Shown: positions 18,100 through 26,627, numbered from the stretch's first letter. The stretch is 30,270 bases of DNA from DASZZZ01 sp036260375 (GCA_036260375.1 DASZZZ010000107.1:1-30270), one strand, 5' to 3'. The notes: generated from the letters alone by a model not told the origin. Numbers and translations: made by a program.

Positions 18100-19213
18100 A
18101 TGGAGGACATGACGCCGCGCCTCGACGCGCTCGACGCGAAGCTGATGCAAGTAAAGGACTATCTTTGACGTCGACTCCAAGCGGGCCCGCGCCGACGAGC
18201 TGAGGGCCCAGTCGGCGGAGCCCGGATTCTGGGACGACCAATCCAACGCGCGCAAGGTCATGGCGGCGCTGGCGCGCGCGAGCGACGACGTCGAGACCTA
18301 CGACCGCAGCGCCAGGCGCGCCGCGGACGCGCGCGTCCTGTGGGAGCTCGCGCAGGCCGAGGACGACGACGACGCGGCGCGCGAGGTCGTCACGGAGCTC
18401 GACGCCCTCGAGCGCGAGCTCGAGGCGCTCGAGGTCGTCGCGGTGCTCGGTGGCGAGTTCGACGACTCGCCGGCGATCCTCGAGGTCCACGCCGGCGAGG
18501 GTGGCACCGATTCGCAGGACTGGGCCGAGATGCTGCTGCGGATGTATCTGCGGTGGGCGGAGCGCCGGGGCTTCGGCGTCGAGCTCGTCGAGACGACTCC
18601 CGGCGAGGAGGCGGGCGTGAAGAGCGCGACCGTGACCGTCGCGGGCCGTCACGCCTACGGCCTGCTCGCGACCGAGCGCGGCGTGCACCGCCTCGTGCGA
18701 ATCTCGCCGTTCGACGCCGCCAAGCGCCGCCACACGTCGTTCGCGTCGGTCGACGTCACGCCCGAGGTCGAGGACGACGTCGCGGTCGACGTGTCTCCGG
18801 ACGACCTCCGCATCGACACCTACCGCTCGTCGGGAGCGGGGGGCCAGCACGTCAACGTCACCGACTCCGCGGTTCGCATCACGCACCTGCCGACGGGGAT
18901 CGTCGTGTCGTGCCAGAACGAGCGGTCGCAGATGCAGAACCGCGCCGTGGCGATGCGAATCCTCAAGTCGCGCCTGCTCGCACGCGCCCGCGAAGAGCGC
19001 CTCGCGGAGCTCGCCGCGCTCAAGGGGGAGCAGCGCGAGATCGGGTTCGGGTCGCAGATCCGCTCCTACGTCCTGCATCCGTACCAGATGGTGAAGGACC
19101 ACCGCACGTCGCTCGAGGTCGGCAACGTCAACGCCGTCCTCGACGGCGACCTCGACGCGTTCGTCGAGGCGGAGCTGCGCCGGCGGGCGGCGGTCGGCTC
19201 GGGGGCGCCTTGA
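18100..19213 (+). CDS. prfB: Peptide chain release factor 2, with programmed +1 frameshift (18100-18165 joined to 18167-19213)
   Basis: RF2 ends translation at UGA and UAA. Twenty-two codons run from ATG 18100 to CTT, then an in-frame TGA at 18166-18168. Skipping one base (T18166) opens the frame to 19213, giving 370 residues, the normal RF2 length. The stop-recognition tripeptide is SPF (202-204) and the hydrolysis motif GGQ (247-249). The first 22 residues (MEDMTPRLDALDAKLMQVKD...) align with RF2 N-termini, so the ORF beginning at 18260 is not the true start. Expression should be autoregulated: low RF2 lets the ribosome shift at UGA. The start is leaderless-type after TAGGCT. Confidence 0.93.
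18154..18169 (+). promoter_or_regulatory. RF2 autoregulatory frameshift site
   Basis: The codons read AAG GAC TAT CTT TGA C. CTT-TGA-C is the canonical slippery codon, stop and following base. AAGGA stands where the internal Shine-Dalgarno (AGGGGG in E. coli) lies, with the same spacing to CTT. The match is too exact to be chance. Confidence 0.92.
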
Positions 19214-19284
19214 CGGCGGGGGGCCGCACGGACCAAGCTCGAGGCCGCCGCGCGCCCGCAGGCGGCGCTCGGGATGGAGGTGAC

Positions 19285-20358
19285 ATGAGCGAGGGGACGC
19301 CGGAGGTCGTCGAGCGCGTCGAGGGAGCGACGCTGCGCGACCTGCACTCCGTCGACATCGACGACGTCTACGAGCAGATGGACTGGTTGCTGGAGCGCCG
19401 CCCGACGCCGATGGACCTCTACGGCCGGTGGGAGCGGCAGGCGTGGTCGGCACACGAGCTCGACTTCACGACCGACGCGCAGCAGTGGCGCGACATGACC
19501 GGCGTCTTGGAGGGCTTCAGGGTCGAGCTGCAGCGCACGTTCACGCTGTTCTTCCTCGGGGAGCAGGCCGTCACCGACACGCTGTCGCCGCTCGTGCACG
19601 CGGCCCCCGACGAGCCGTCGCGCATCTTCCTGTCGACGCAGCTCGCCGACGAGGCGCGTCACACGGTCTTCTTCTCGCGCTTCTTCGACGAAGTCGTCGG
19701 CATCTCCGGCGGCGTGTCGGCCGCGCTCGCGGCGCTGCGCGACGAGGCCGTCGACGGCTACCGCAAGGTGTTCGACGACGAGCTCGCGCAGGCGACCGAC
19801 GCGGTGCGGCGCAACCCGCACGACTACGGTGCATGGGTCGAGGCCGTCACGATCTACCACCTCGTCGTCGAGGGCATGCTCGCGCTGACGGGACAGAAGT
19901 ACCTGCTCCAGATCGTGCGCACGCTCGGCATCCTGCCCGCGTTCTACGCGGGTTTCACGGCGGTGGCGCGCGACGAGTCGCGTCACGTGAACTACGGCGT
20001 GCGCGCGCTCATGGAGGCGGGCGCGCGCGACCGCGCGCTGCTCGAGCGCGTGCACGAAGTCGTGTTGCGCCTGCTGCAGCCGGCGTGCCGCACGATCGCG
20101 GCGCCGGAGCGCAGGTTCGCCGTCACGCCCGACCAGACGCCTCCCGAGCTCCAGCTCAACCCGTTCGAGGTCAGGGCGTTCTCGCTCAACTCACTCGTCA
20201 AGCGGCTCCGTGTTGCGGGTCTGGGCGCGCGGGTGTGCGAGGATGTACGTCTGCGGGGGATCGCCTACTACGACGACGCCTGGGCCGAGTACGAGCAGCT
20301 TCACGGCGAGGAGCACCCCTCCCGCTACTTCGAGCGTACGGCGGCCCCGACCGGCTAG
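19285..20358 (+). CDS. R2-like ligand-binding oxidase (R2lox)-type ferritin-superfamily protein
   Basis: A 357-residue all-helical protein with a full dinuclear metal site: Glu93, Glu123-x-x-His126, Glu196, Glu231-x-x-His234. Spacings (30, 70, 35) fit class I ribonucleotide reductase R2 and R2lox. The R2 radical tyrosine position (His126+4) is Phe130, arguing against a true reductase. Val96 (Glu93+3) and Tyr191 (Glu196-5) occupy the positions of the Val-Tyr pair that forms the ether cross-link in R2lox. No R1 subunit gene is in the window. ATG 19285 has GGAGG five to nine bases upstream. It sits between prfB and ftsE, an unusual place. Substrate unknown. Confidence 0.72.
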   Translation: MSEGTPEVVERVEGATLRDLHSVDIDDVYEQMDWLLERRPTPMDLYGRWERQAWSAHELDFTTDAQQWRDMTGVLEGFRVELQRTFTLFFLGEQAVTDTLSPLVHAAPDEPSRIFLSTQLADEARHTVFFSRFFDEVVGISGGVSAALAALRDEAVDGYRKVFDDELAQATDAVRRNPHDYGAWVEAVTIYHLVVEGMLALTGQKYLLQIVRTLGILPAFYAGFTAVARDESRHVNYGVRALMEAGARDRALLERVHEVVLRLLQPACRTIAAPERRFAVTPDQTPPELQLNPFEVRAFSLNSLVKRLRVAGLGARVCEDVRLRGIAYYDDAWAEYEQLHGEEHPSRYFERTAAPTG

Positions 20359-20376
20359 CGCGCGGGACATGAGGCC

Positions 20377-21063
20377 ATGATCAAGACCGTAGAAGTCGAC
20401 AAGGTCTACAAGGGCGGCGTGCAGGCACTGCGCGACGTCTCGATCGACATCGAGAAGGGCGAGTTCGTCTTCGTCGTCGGACCGTCGGGCTCGGGCAAGT
20501 CGACGTTCCTCAAGCTGCTCACGAAGGAGGAGGAGCCGACGGACGGCGAGGTCTACGTCGCCGGCAAGCGGCTGTCGAACCTGCCGCGCTGGCGCGTGCC
20601 GTACCTGCGGCGCAACGTCGGCTGCGTGTTCCAGGACTACAAGCTGCTGCCCAACAAGACGGTGTTCGAGAACGTCGCGTTCGGGCTCGAGGTAATCGGG
20701 CGCCCGCGTTCCGTCGTACAGCGGCAGGTTCCGCAGATACTCGAGCTCGTCGGTCTCGGCGAGAAGCTCGACCGCTTCCCCGACGAGCTGTCGGGCGGCG
20801 AGCAGCAGCGTGTGTCGATCGCGCGCGCGTTCGTCAACCGTCCCCTCATCCTCATCGCCGACGAGCCGACGGGCAACCTCGACCCGGCGACGTCGGTCGG
20901 CATCATGCGGCTGCTCGACCGCATCAACCGCACGGGCACGACCGTCATCATGGCGACGCACGACCACGCCATCGTCGACTCGATGCGGCGGCGCGTCATC
21001 GAGCTCGAGCAGGGCGTCGTCGTACGTGACCAGTCGCGCGGGATCTACGGAGTCGGCACCTGA
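20377..21063 (+). CDS. ftsE: Cell division ABC ATPase FtsE
   Basis: A 228-residue ATPase with Walker A GPSGSGKST (35-43), signature LSGGEQQ (138-144) and Walker B LILIADEP (Asp162, Glu163). VGCVFQDYKLLPNKTV is the FtsE-type Q-loop region. FtsE pairs with FtsX and, rather than transporting a solute, powers activation of wall hydrolases at the septum. Its stop overlaps the ftsX start by one base (TGATG). Eighteen bases separate it from the R2lox-like gene, so it may share that transcript. Confidence 0.96.
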   Translation: MIKTVEVDKVYKGGVQALRDVSIDIEKGEFVFVVGPSGSGKSTFLKLLTKEEEPTDGEVYVAGKRLSNLPRWRVPYLRRNVGCVFQDYKLLPNKTVFENVAFGLEVIGRPRSVVQRQVPQILELVGLGEKLDRFPDELSGGEQQRVSIARAFVNRPLILIADEPTGNLDPATSVGIMRLLDRINRTGTTVIMATHDHAIVDSMRRRVIELEQGVVVRDQSRGIYGVGT

Positions 21064-21941
21064 TGCGAGTCGGCTACTTCTTCTCGGAGACCGTCACCAA
21101 CCTCAAGCGCAACGTGCTGATGACCGTCGCCGCGACGTCGACGGTCGCGATCTCGCTGCTGCTGCTCGGCGGCGTGCAGATCCTCGGGCTCGTCGTCAAC
21201 AACCTGACCTTGAGCTGGGAGTCGAAGGTCGAGGTCTCGGTGTTCCTGCGGAGCGACGCGTCGTCCGGAGAGATCAACGCGCTGCAGGAGCAGCTCGTCG
21301 GCATGGACGAGGTCGAGGACGTCACGTTCGTGTCCGAGGAGCAGGCGCTCGAGGAGTTCAAGCAGATCTACAAGAGCCCGGTCTACTGGGAGTCGCTGCA
21401 GCCCGGCGACCTGCCCGCGTCGCTGCGCGTCAAGCTCACCGACGCCAAGTACACCGAGGCGGTCGCCGCCAACGTCGCCGGAGCGCCCGGCGTCGACGAC
21501 GTCCGCTCCGGAGGCGAGTTCGTCAAGCGCCTGCTGCAGGTCAACTCGCTGCTGCGGACGGTGACGTTCATGATGTCGATCATTCTGCTCGTGGCCGCCG
21601 CCGCCCTCATCGCCAACTCCATCCGTCTGGCGATCTACGCGCGGCGCGAGGAGATCGGCATCATGAAGCTGGTCGGCGCCACGAACTGGTTCATCCGCAT
21701 CCCGTTCATGCTCGAGGGCCTGCTCGCGGCGCTCGTCGGGGCGATCGTCGCGGCCCTCGTCGTGTGGGTCGCGCACCGCTTCATGTTCTCGCAGCTGTCG
21801 GAGGCGCTGCCGTTCTTCCGTCAGGTGTTCACGTTCTCGGCCGCCGAGATCCGTCAGATCGTCCTGTTGCTGTCGGGCGTCGGCGCGATCGTCGGGCTCG
21901 CCGGCTCGGGGCTCGCGCTGCGCCGCTTCCTCGAGGTCTAG
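21063..21941 (+). CDS. ftsX: Cell division membrane protein FtsX
   Basis: A 292-residue protein with the FtsX layout: short cytoplasmic start (MRVGYFFSETVTNLKRNVLM), first membrane helix (about 20-42), an extracellular domain (about 45-165) beginning with VEVSVFLRSDAS, and three more helices (about 168-192, 212-240, 260-285). The extracellular loop recruits coiled-coil wall hydrolases or their activators. It is coupled to ftsE by a one-base overlap; the hydrolase gene follows about 160 bases later. Confidence 0.95.
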   Translation: MRVGYFFSETVTNLKRNVLMTVAATSTVAISLLLLGGVQILGLVVNNLTLSWESKVEVSVFLRSDASSGEINALQEQLVGMDEVEDVTFVSEEQALEEFKQIYKSPVYWESLQPGDLPASLRVKLTDAKYTEAVAANVAGAPGVDDVRSGGEFVKRLLQVNSLLRTVTFMMSIILLVAAAALIANSIRLAIYARREEIGIMKLVGATNWFIRIPFMLEGLLAALVGAIVAALVVWVAHRFMFSQLSEALPFFRQVFTFSAAEIRQIVLLLSGVGAIVGLAGSGLALRRFLEV

Positions 21942-22067
21942 GGCGGCCCGACGCGCGCCGCCGACGGAGTTCGAGGCCGTCGTACGGCCGAAGCGGCGCC
22001 GCCCGGCTAAAGCGGTCGCGCACGCCCGCCGACGTCATGACGATGGAGTCGATGCCTGGTAGCAGTG

Positions 22068-22096
22068 TTGTTCCTGTGAGGTCGGTCAACTAGGAT
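22068..22096 (+). promoter_or_regulatory. Promoter of the M23 hydrolase gene (TTGTTC, 17 bases, TAGGAT)
   Basis: TTGTTC at 22068-22073 and TAGGAT at 22091-22096 are 17 bases apart; ATG 22104 follows after seven bases. The -10 contains the first two bases of the apparent ATG at 22095. Confidence 0.55.
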
Positions 22097-22103
22097 GCGC
22101 GAC

Positions 22104-23396
22104 ATGCGCCCAGACCGAGCGCCGCGCACCCGCGCCCTGGCCGCCGTGGCGCTGCTCCTTTGCCTCGCGGCGGGCACCGTCCCCGCCCTCGCCGATCCCC
22201 GCGACCGCCTCGACCGCATCGAGGAGCGCCAGCGCAACCTGCGCGGCAAGATCGAGCACGCCGAGCGGCGCCAGGGCGAGCTGCTCGGCCGGATCGAGAG
22301 CGTCGACGCGGACCGGGCACGCGTCGAGTCGACCGTCTCGGAGCTCGACGACCAGCTCGCTGGCCTCAATGCCCGCATCGCCGACGTCGAGGGCCGTCTC
22401 GAGCGCACGCAGCAGGAGCTCGCGCTGCTCGGCGCCAAGCTGACCTCGGTCGAGCGCCGGCTCGAGCGCCGCGAGGGCATCTTCGAGCAGCGCGCCGTCG
22501 AGGTCTACAAGGCCGGCCCGACCGCCTACCTCGACACGCTCGTGACGTCGGAGAGCGTCGCCGACCTCGTGTCGCGCTACTCGTACTACGAGTCGGCGCT
22601 CGACGCCGAGCGGCGCCTGCTCGACGAGATCGACCTGCTCCGCTCCGAGACGGCGCAGCACCGGTCCGACGTCGAGTCGAAGGAAGACCTGATCGCGGCC
22701 GACAAGCGCCGCCTCGAGGCGGACCGCGCCGCGGTCGCCGAGGTCCGGGCCGAGAAGGCCGCCGCGCTGTCCGAGCTCGAGGACGTCCTCGCCGAGAAGG
22801 AGTCGCTGCTCGCCGCGGTCAAGTCGAAGAGGAGCCGCTACGAGAGCGTCCAGGACCAGCTCGAGCGCGAGTCCGACCAGATCGAGGCCCTGCTCGCGGC
22901 GCGCGCCGAGGCGGCGCGCGAGGAGGCCGCCCGGAACGCCGCCACCCCGGCCCCCGATCCGGGCGGCGGTGGCGGTGGCGGCGGTGGCGGGGGACCGGCC
23001 CCCGTCGACAGCGGCGGGCGCTTCACGATGCCGGCCGCGGGCCCGATCACGTCCCCGTTCGGCTACCGCACGCACCCGATCTTCGGCGACACGCGGCTCC
23101 ACACCGGCATCGACATCGCGGCGCCGTACGGCTCGACGGTCGTGGCGGCCGGGCCGGGGACGGTCGCGTACGTCGGTGTGATGAGCGGCTACGGCAACGT
23201 CGTCGTCGTCGACCACGGCGGCGGCATCGCGACGACCTACAACCACCTGTCCGGGTTCTCCGTCGGGACCGGCCAGCGGGTCGGCCGCGGCAGCCCGATC
23301 GCGTCGGTCGGGTGCACCGGCTACTGCACCGGCCCCCACCTTCACTTCGAGGTCCGGGTCAACGGGACGCCGGTCGACCCGATGCCGTACCTGTAG
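22104..23396 (+). CDS. Secreted coiled-coil M23 peptidoglycan hydrolase, probable FtsEX partner
   Basis: A 430-residue protein. Residues 1-31 are a signal peptide ending PALA. Residues 32-265 are charged heptad-rich coiled coil, as in EnvC, PcsB and RipC, which dock on FtsX. A run of eleven glycines links to the LytM/M23 domain (about 310-425). The zinc and catalytic residues are present: His333 and Asp337 in HTGID, His412 and His414 in HLH. It should therefore be an active endopeptidase rather than a degenerate activator. Two ATGs are possible; 22104 is preferred over 22095 because the latter overlaps the TAGGAT -10. Function with FtsEX is inferred from layout and position. Confidence 0.88.
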   Translation: MRPDRAPRTRALAAVALLLCLAAGTVPALADPRDRLDRIEERQRNLRGKIEHAERRQGELLGRIESVDADRARVESTVSELDDQLAGLNARIADVEGRLERTQQELALLGAKLTSVERRLERREGIFEQRAVEVYKAGPTAYLDTLVTSESVADLVSRYSYYESALDAERRLLDEIDLLRSETAQHRSDVESKEDLIAADKRRLEADRAAVAEVRAEKAAALSELEDVLAEKESLLAAVKSKRSRYESVQDQLERESDQIEALLAARAEAAREEAARNAATPAPDPGGGGGGGGGGGPAPVDSGGRFTMPAAGPITSPFGYRTHPIFGDTRLHTGIDIAAPYGSTVVAAGPGTVAYVGVMSGYGNVVVVDHGGGIATTYNHLSGFSVGTGQRVGRGSPIASVGCTGYCTGPHLHFEVRVNGTPVDPMPYL

Positions 23397-23417
23397 CCCC
23401 TACACGGGGCCACGAAC

Positions 23418-23423
23418 TACCCT
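23418..23423 (+). promoter_or_regulatory. -10 element TACCCT, leaderless promoter of the S41 protease gene
   Basis: TACCCT is followed by six bases and ATG 23430. It shows the gene has its own promoter only 33 bases after the M23 gene. Confidence 0.45.
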
Positions 23424-23429
23424 AGGTCG

Positions 23430-24623
23430 ATGCAGAGATGGCAAGGTGGCCTCGTCGCGCTCGTCGTCGCCGCGGTGTTCGGCGCCGCGACGTTCGCGCT
23501 CGGCTACGCGGCCGGGTCCGACGACGACGCCGCCCGCAGCGCGCCCGCCGGGTCCGTCGGGCCGGCCGACGCGTCGACGCTGCGACAGGCGCTGGCCGAG
23601 ATCCGCCGCGCCGCGGTCGACCCGCCGCCGACGCGCGAGCTGGTTCGAGGCGCGATCAGGGGCATGGTCGACGTGCTCAAGAAGTCGGGCGACGACCCGT
23701 ACGCGCTGTTCTACTCGCCGCGCGGCTACCAGTCGTTCAGGCAGCTGACGACGGGAGAGTTCTCCGGCATCGGCGTGTGGCTCAAGCCGACCGAGGAGCG
23801 CCTCGAGATCGACCTCGTCCTCCCGCGCACGCCCGCGCTCGACGCCGGGCTGCAGCGCGGCGACGTCATTCGCACGATCGACGGCGAGCCGGCCGGCGGC
23901 ATGACGATCGACGAGGCCGTGGCGCGCATCAAGGGCCCGGAGGGCACCGAGGTCGATCTCGGCGTCGAGCGCGACGGCGAGATGCTTCGCTTCACGATCA
24001 CGCGCGCGACCATCGACCTGCCGAACCTCAAGGCCCGCGTCACCGAGCGCGACCTCGGCTACATCAGGCTGTTCGGCTTCGCGCGCGGCGCCGGCGACCA
24101 GGTGCGCAAGGAGGTCGCACGCCTCGTCGACGAGGGGATGCGCGGCATCGTCCTCGACCTGCGCGACAACGGGGGCGGATTGTTCACGGAGGCGATCGAG
24201 GTCGCGAGCGTGTTCATCGAGAAGGGCGAGGTGGTCACGTACCGCGAGCGCGCGGCCGACGACGTCGAGTACGAGGCGGAGGGCGACGCGTACCACGACA
24301 TCCCGCTCGTCGTGCTGGTCAACGAAGGGACCGCGAGCGCGTCGGAGATCGTCGCCGGCGCGCTGCAGGACCGCGACCGCGGCATCGTCGTCGGGACGAC
24401 GACGTACGGCAAGGGCTCGGTGCAGGAGGTCGTCGAGCTGCCCGATCGCTCCGCGCTCAAGCTGACGACCGCGGCGTACCTGACGCCCGACGGCCACGAC
24501 ATCGACGGCAAGGGCATCGAGCCCGACGTCGAGGTCGAAGGCGACGCGTCGGTGCAGCGCGAGCGAGCGGTCGAGATCCTGCGCGGCATCGTCGTGTCCA
24601 GCAACGGCGCGCAGGAGGGCTAG
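23430..24623 (+). CDS. C-terminal processing peptidase, S41 family (CtpA-like)
   Basis: A 397-residue membrane-anchored protease: one N-terminal helix (about 7-27), PDZ domain (about 95-175, with GVWLKPTEERLEIDLVLP at its start) and S41 catalytic domain. The nucleophile is Ser303 in GTASASEIVAGALQD and the general base Lys328 in TYGKGSVQ, 25 residues apart as in known Ser/Lys CtpA and Prc enzymes. It cleaves C-termini of exported proteins. Its place between the FtsEX hydrolase and smpB is conserved in many bacteria, and a role in controlling the hydrolase is a reasonable guess. It ends three bases before smpB. Confidence 0.93.
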   Translation: MQRWQGGLVALVVAAVFGAATFALGYAAGSDDDAARSAPAGSVGPADASTLRQALAEIRRAAVDPPPTRELVRGAIRGMVDVLKKSGDDPYALFYSPRGYQSFRQLTTGEFSGIGVWLKPTEERLEIDLVLPRTPALDAGLQRGDVIRTIDGEPAGGMTIDEAVARIKGPEGTEVDLGVERDGEMLRFTITRATIDLPNLKARVTERDLGYIRLFGFARGAGDQVRKEVARLVDEGMRGIVLDLRDNGGGLFTEAIEVASVFIEKGEVVTYRERAADDVEYEAEGDAYHDIPLVVLVNEGTASASEIVAGALQDRDRGIVVGTTTYGKGSVQEVVELPDRSALKLTTAAYLTPDGHDIDGKGIEPDVEVEGDASVQRERAVEILRGIVVSSNGAQEG

Positions 24624-24626
24624 CGC

Positions 24627-25100
24627 GTGGCGCGCACGTCGTCCGCGCCCGGCGTCAAGATCGTCACGGACAACCGGCGCGCGCGCTACGAGTACGCGAT
24701 CGAGGACACCGTCGAGGCCGGGGTCGCGTTGACGGGGACCGAGGTGAAGTCGTGCCGCGCCGGCAAGGCGAACCTCGGCGATGCGTACGCAACCGTCGCA
24801 GACGGCGAGGTGTGGCTGCGCCAGTGCCACATCAGCCCGTACTCGCACGGCAACCGCGCGAACCACGACCCGACGCGCGCGCGCAAGCTGCTGCTGCACC
24901 GCGCCGAGATCGAGGACCTCGCCGCCAAGGTCGCGCAGGAGGGACGCACGCTCGTCCCGCTGCGGATGTACTTCAAGCACGGGCTCGTCAAGGTGGAGAT
25001 CGCGGTCGCGCGGGGCAAGAAGCTGTACGACAAGAGAGCCGACAAGGCGCGCCGCGCGGTCGAGCGCGACATGAGGCGGGAGCTCGGCCGCCGCCGCTGA
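24627..25100 (+). CDS. smpB: tmRNA-binding protein SmpB
   Basis: A 157-residue SmpB, needed with tmRNA to rescue stalled ribosomes. The OB-fold start reads KIVTDNRRARYEYAIEDTVE, followed by ALTGTEVKSCRAGKANLGDAY in consecutive parts, and the basic tail LYDKRADKARRAVERDM, all typical. GTG 24627 has AGGAGGG at 24613-24619, inside the end of the protease gene. Its RNA partner ssrA lies about 1.7 kb downstream, separated by msrB and two small genes. Confidence 0.97.
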   Translation: MARTSSAPGVKIVTDNRRARYEYAIEDTVEAGVALTGTEVKSCRAGKANLGDAYATVADGEVWLRQCHISPYSHGNRANHDPTRARKLLLHRAEIEDLAAKVAQEGRTLVPLRMYFKHGLVKVEIAVARGKKLYDKRADKARRAVERDMRRELGRRR

Positions 25101-25165
25101 CGGCGCGCGACGCGCCGACCCGGCGGGGGACAATGGAACCACGGACACCGATGGAGGTGAGAGGC

Positions 25166-25567
25166 GTGACGCAGAAGGTAGTCAAGAGCGAGCAGGAGTG
25201 GCGCGAGGAGCTGTCGCCGGAGCAGTACGCGGTGTTGCGCGAGGGCGCCACGGAGCGGCCGTTCACCGGCAAGTACGTCGACGCCAAGGACGACGGCACG
25301 TACAAGTGCGCCGCGTGCGGTACGGAGCTGTTCGAGTCCGGCACGAAGTTCGAGTCGGGCAGCGGCTGGCCCAGCTTCTACGAGGCCAAGAACCGCGCCA
25401 ACGTGAAGCTGCTCGACGACTACAGCCACGGGATGCATCGCATCGAGGTCCGCTGCGCGGCGTGCGACTCGCACCTCGGCCACGTGTTCGACGACGGTCC
25501 GGCGCCGACCGGCAAGCGCTACTGCATCAACTCCTGCGCGCTGGAGCTCGAGCCGAACGGGGGCTGA
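25166..25567 (+). CDS. msrB: Peptide-methionine (R)-S-oxide reductase MsrB
   Basis: A 133-residue single-domain MsrB that repairs oxidised methionine. Zinc ligands are C48, C51, C97 and C100, and the catalytic cysteine is C120 in GKRYCINS. The substrate-pocket stretch SGSGWPSFY is present. C124, shortly after the catalytic residue, replaces the usual Ala and might serve as resolving cysteine, which many MsrBs keep elsewhere. GTG 25166 is chosen because GGAGGTG lies six bases upstream; in-frame ATGs at 25133 and 25151 lack spacing support. Confidence 0.93.
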   Translation: MTQKVVKSEQEWREELSPEQYAVLREGATERPFTGKYVDAKDDGTYKCAACGTELFESGTKFESGSGWPSFYEAKNRANVKLLDDYSHGMHRIEVRCAACDSHLGHVFDDGPAPTGKRYCINSCALELEPNGG

Positions 25568-25651
25568 TCGCCCCGCGTGTTCGACTCATCCCGCTTTACT
25601 CGCGTGCCGGGGCGCGTGAGCATCGAGGCAACCGTCACGGAAGGAGGCACG

Positions 25652-26263
25652 ATGTTCGCGCAGGTGATCCAGGGACGAGCCACGGACGCCGACGCCGTCA
25701 TGCGGCAGATGGAGGCGTGGGACCGCGACCTCAAGCCGGGGGCCGAGGGCTTCCTCGGGAGCACGGCGGGCGTCTCCGACGACGGGCGCTTCTTCGCGAT
25801 CGCGCGCTTCGAGTCGGACGACGCCGCCCGGCGCAACAGCGACCGGCCCGAGCAGGGCCGGTGGTGGTCGGAGACGGAGCGTCATCTCGAGGACGTCACG
25901 TTCCACGACTGCGCGCAGGTCGACGAGTGGTCCGGAGGCGGGTCGGACGACGCCGGCTTCGTCCAGGTGATCCTGGGCCGGGTCAGCGACGTCGAAGCGG
26001 TGCGCGCGCTGATGCGGGAGATGGAGACCGAGCTGGCCGGCATGCGCCCCGACCTCATCGGGGGCGTGACGGCGTGGTTCTCGGACGACCCGGGCGCGTC
26101 GTGCGACGTCCTCTACTTCACGTCCGAGGAGGAGGCGCGTCGCGGCGAGAAGGAGATGGGCGAGTCGGCCGACGCGGCCGAGGCGATGCAGCGCATGGAG
26201 GGGCTCGTCGTCGGCGAGCCGACGTTCGTCGACCTGCGCAACCCGCGCTTCTCGAGCCCCTAG
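25652..26263 (+). CDS. Uncharacterised protein with two tandem alpha/beta-barrel (ABM-like) domains
   Basis: A 203-residue protein built from two related halves. The first opens MFAQVIQGRATDADAVMRQM and the second (about residue 107) GFVQVILGRVSDVEAVRALM, each followed by a matching beta-strand with a downstream charged helix. This looks like an internal duplication of a dimeric alpha/beta-barrel fold, as in antibiotic-biosynthesis monooxygenases. No catalytic residue is evident, so enzymatic activity is not claimed. ATG 25652 has AAGGAGG at 25641-25647. It stands alone between msrB and a small secreted protein. Confidence 0.7.
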   Translation: MFAQVIQGRATDADAVMRQMEAWDRDLKPGAEGFLGSTAGVSDDGRFFAIARFESDDAARRNSDRPEQGRWWSETERHLEDVTFHDCAQVDEWSGGGSDDAGFVQVILGRVSDVEAVRALMREMETELAGMRPDLIGGVTAWFSDDPGASCDVLYFTSEEEARRGEKEMGESADAAEAMQRMEGLVVGEPTFVDLRNPRFSSP

Positions 26264-26271
26264 GGCCGCGG

Positions 26272-26292
26272 CTCGCCGCCCGCGCGGGCGAG
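26272..26292 (+). terminator. Hairpin after the tandem-barrel gene
   Basis: CTCGCC and GGCGAG can pair around a GC-rich centre, nine bases after the stop. No U-run. Confidence 0.4.
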
Positions 26293-26382
26293 GGCGGGTC
26301 AAGCAAGGTACGTATTGAGCCGCTTCGGGCGATTCGTCACCCTGTGGTCAACGGGCAACACGACACAGGGGAGGCGGACGAA

Positions 26383-26613
26383 TTGTCGATCGTAGGGAAG
26401 GCCGCGCTCGGGATCGCGACGGCTGCGGTCGCGGTCAGCGGCTACGTCGTCGTGCCGGCGTCGGGGAGCCCCGGAGGGCTCGACAGCCACGGCGGACACC
26501 ACTGCTGGACGAGCTGCGCCAGCTACGGCCTCAAGAAGGGCGACTACCACTGCCACCAGGCGACCAAGGAGTGCCGGCGGGCGAATCGTCGCCACGGCAA
26601 CCACGGCCACTAG
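26383..26613 (+). CDS. Small secreted Cys/His-rich protein, YHYH-like
   Basis: A 76-residue protein. Residues 2-28 are a signal-like hydrophobic segment (GKAALGIATAAVAVSGYVVV). The mature part holds GGLDSHGGHHCWTSC and GLKKGDYHCHQATKEC (C41, C45, C57, C64), the pattern of YHYH-type domains found in small extracellular proteins, with probable metal or disulfide sites, then a His/Arg-rich tail. TTG 26383 is the chosen start because AGGGGAGG (26367-26374) lies eight bases upstream; GTG 26344 lacks one. Function unknown. Confidence 0.65.
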   Translation: MSIVGKAALGIATAAVAVSGYVVVPASGSPGGLDSHGGHHCWTSCASYGLKKGDYHCHQATKECRRANRRHGNHGH

Positions 26614-26627
26614 GTCACGCGTCGTTC

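Noticed and set aside
22970..23000. Simple GGC/GGT repeat as a phase-variable tract
   Set aside because: It encodes the polyglycine linker of the M23 hydrolase with mixed codons (GGC, GGT, GGG), so it is unlikely to slip.
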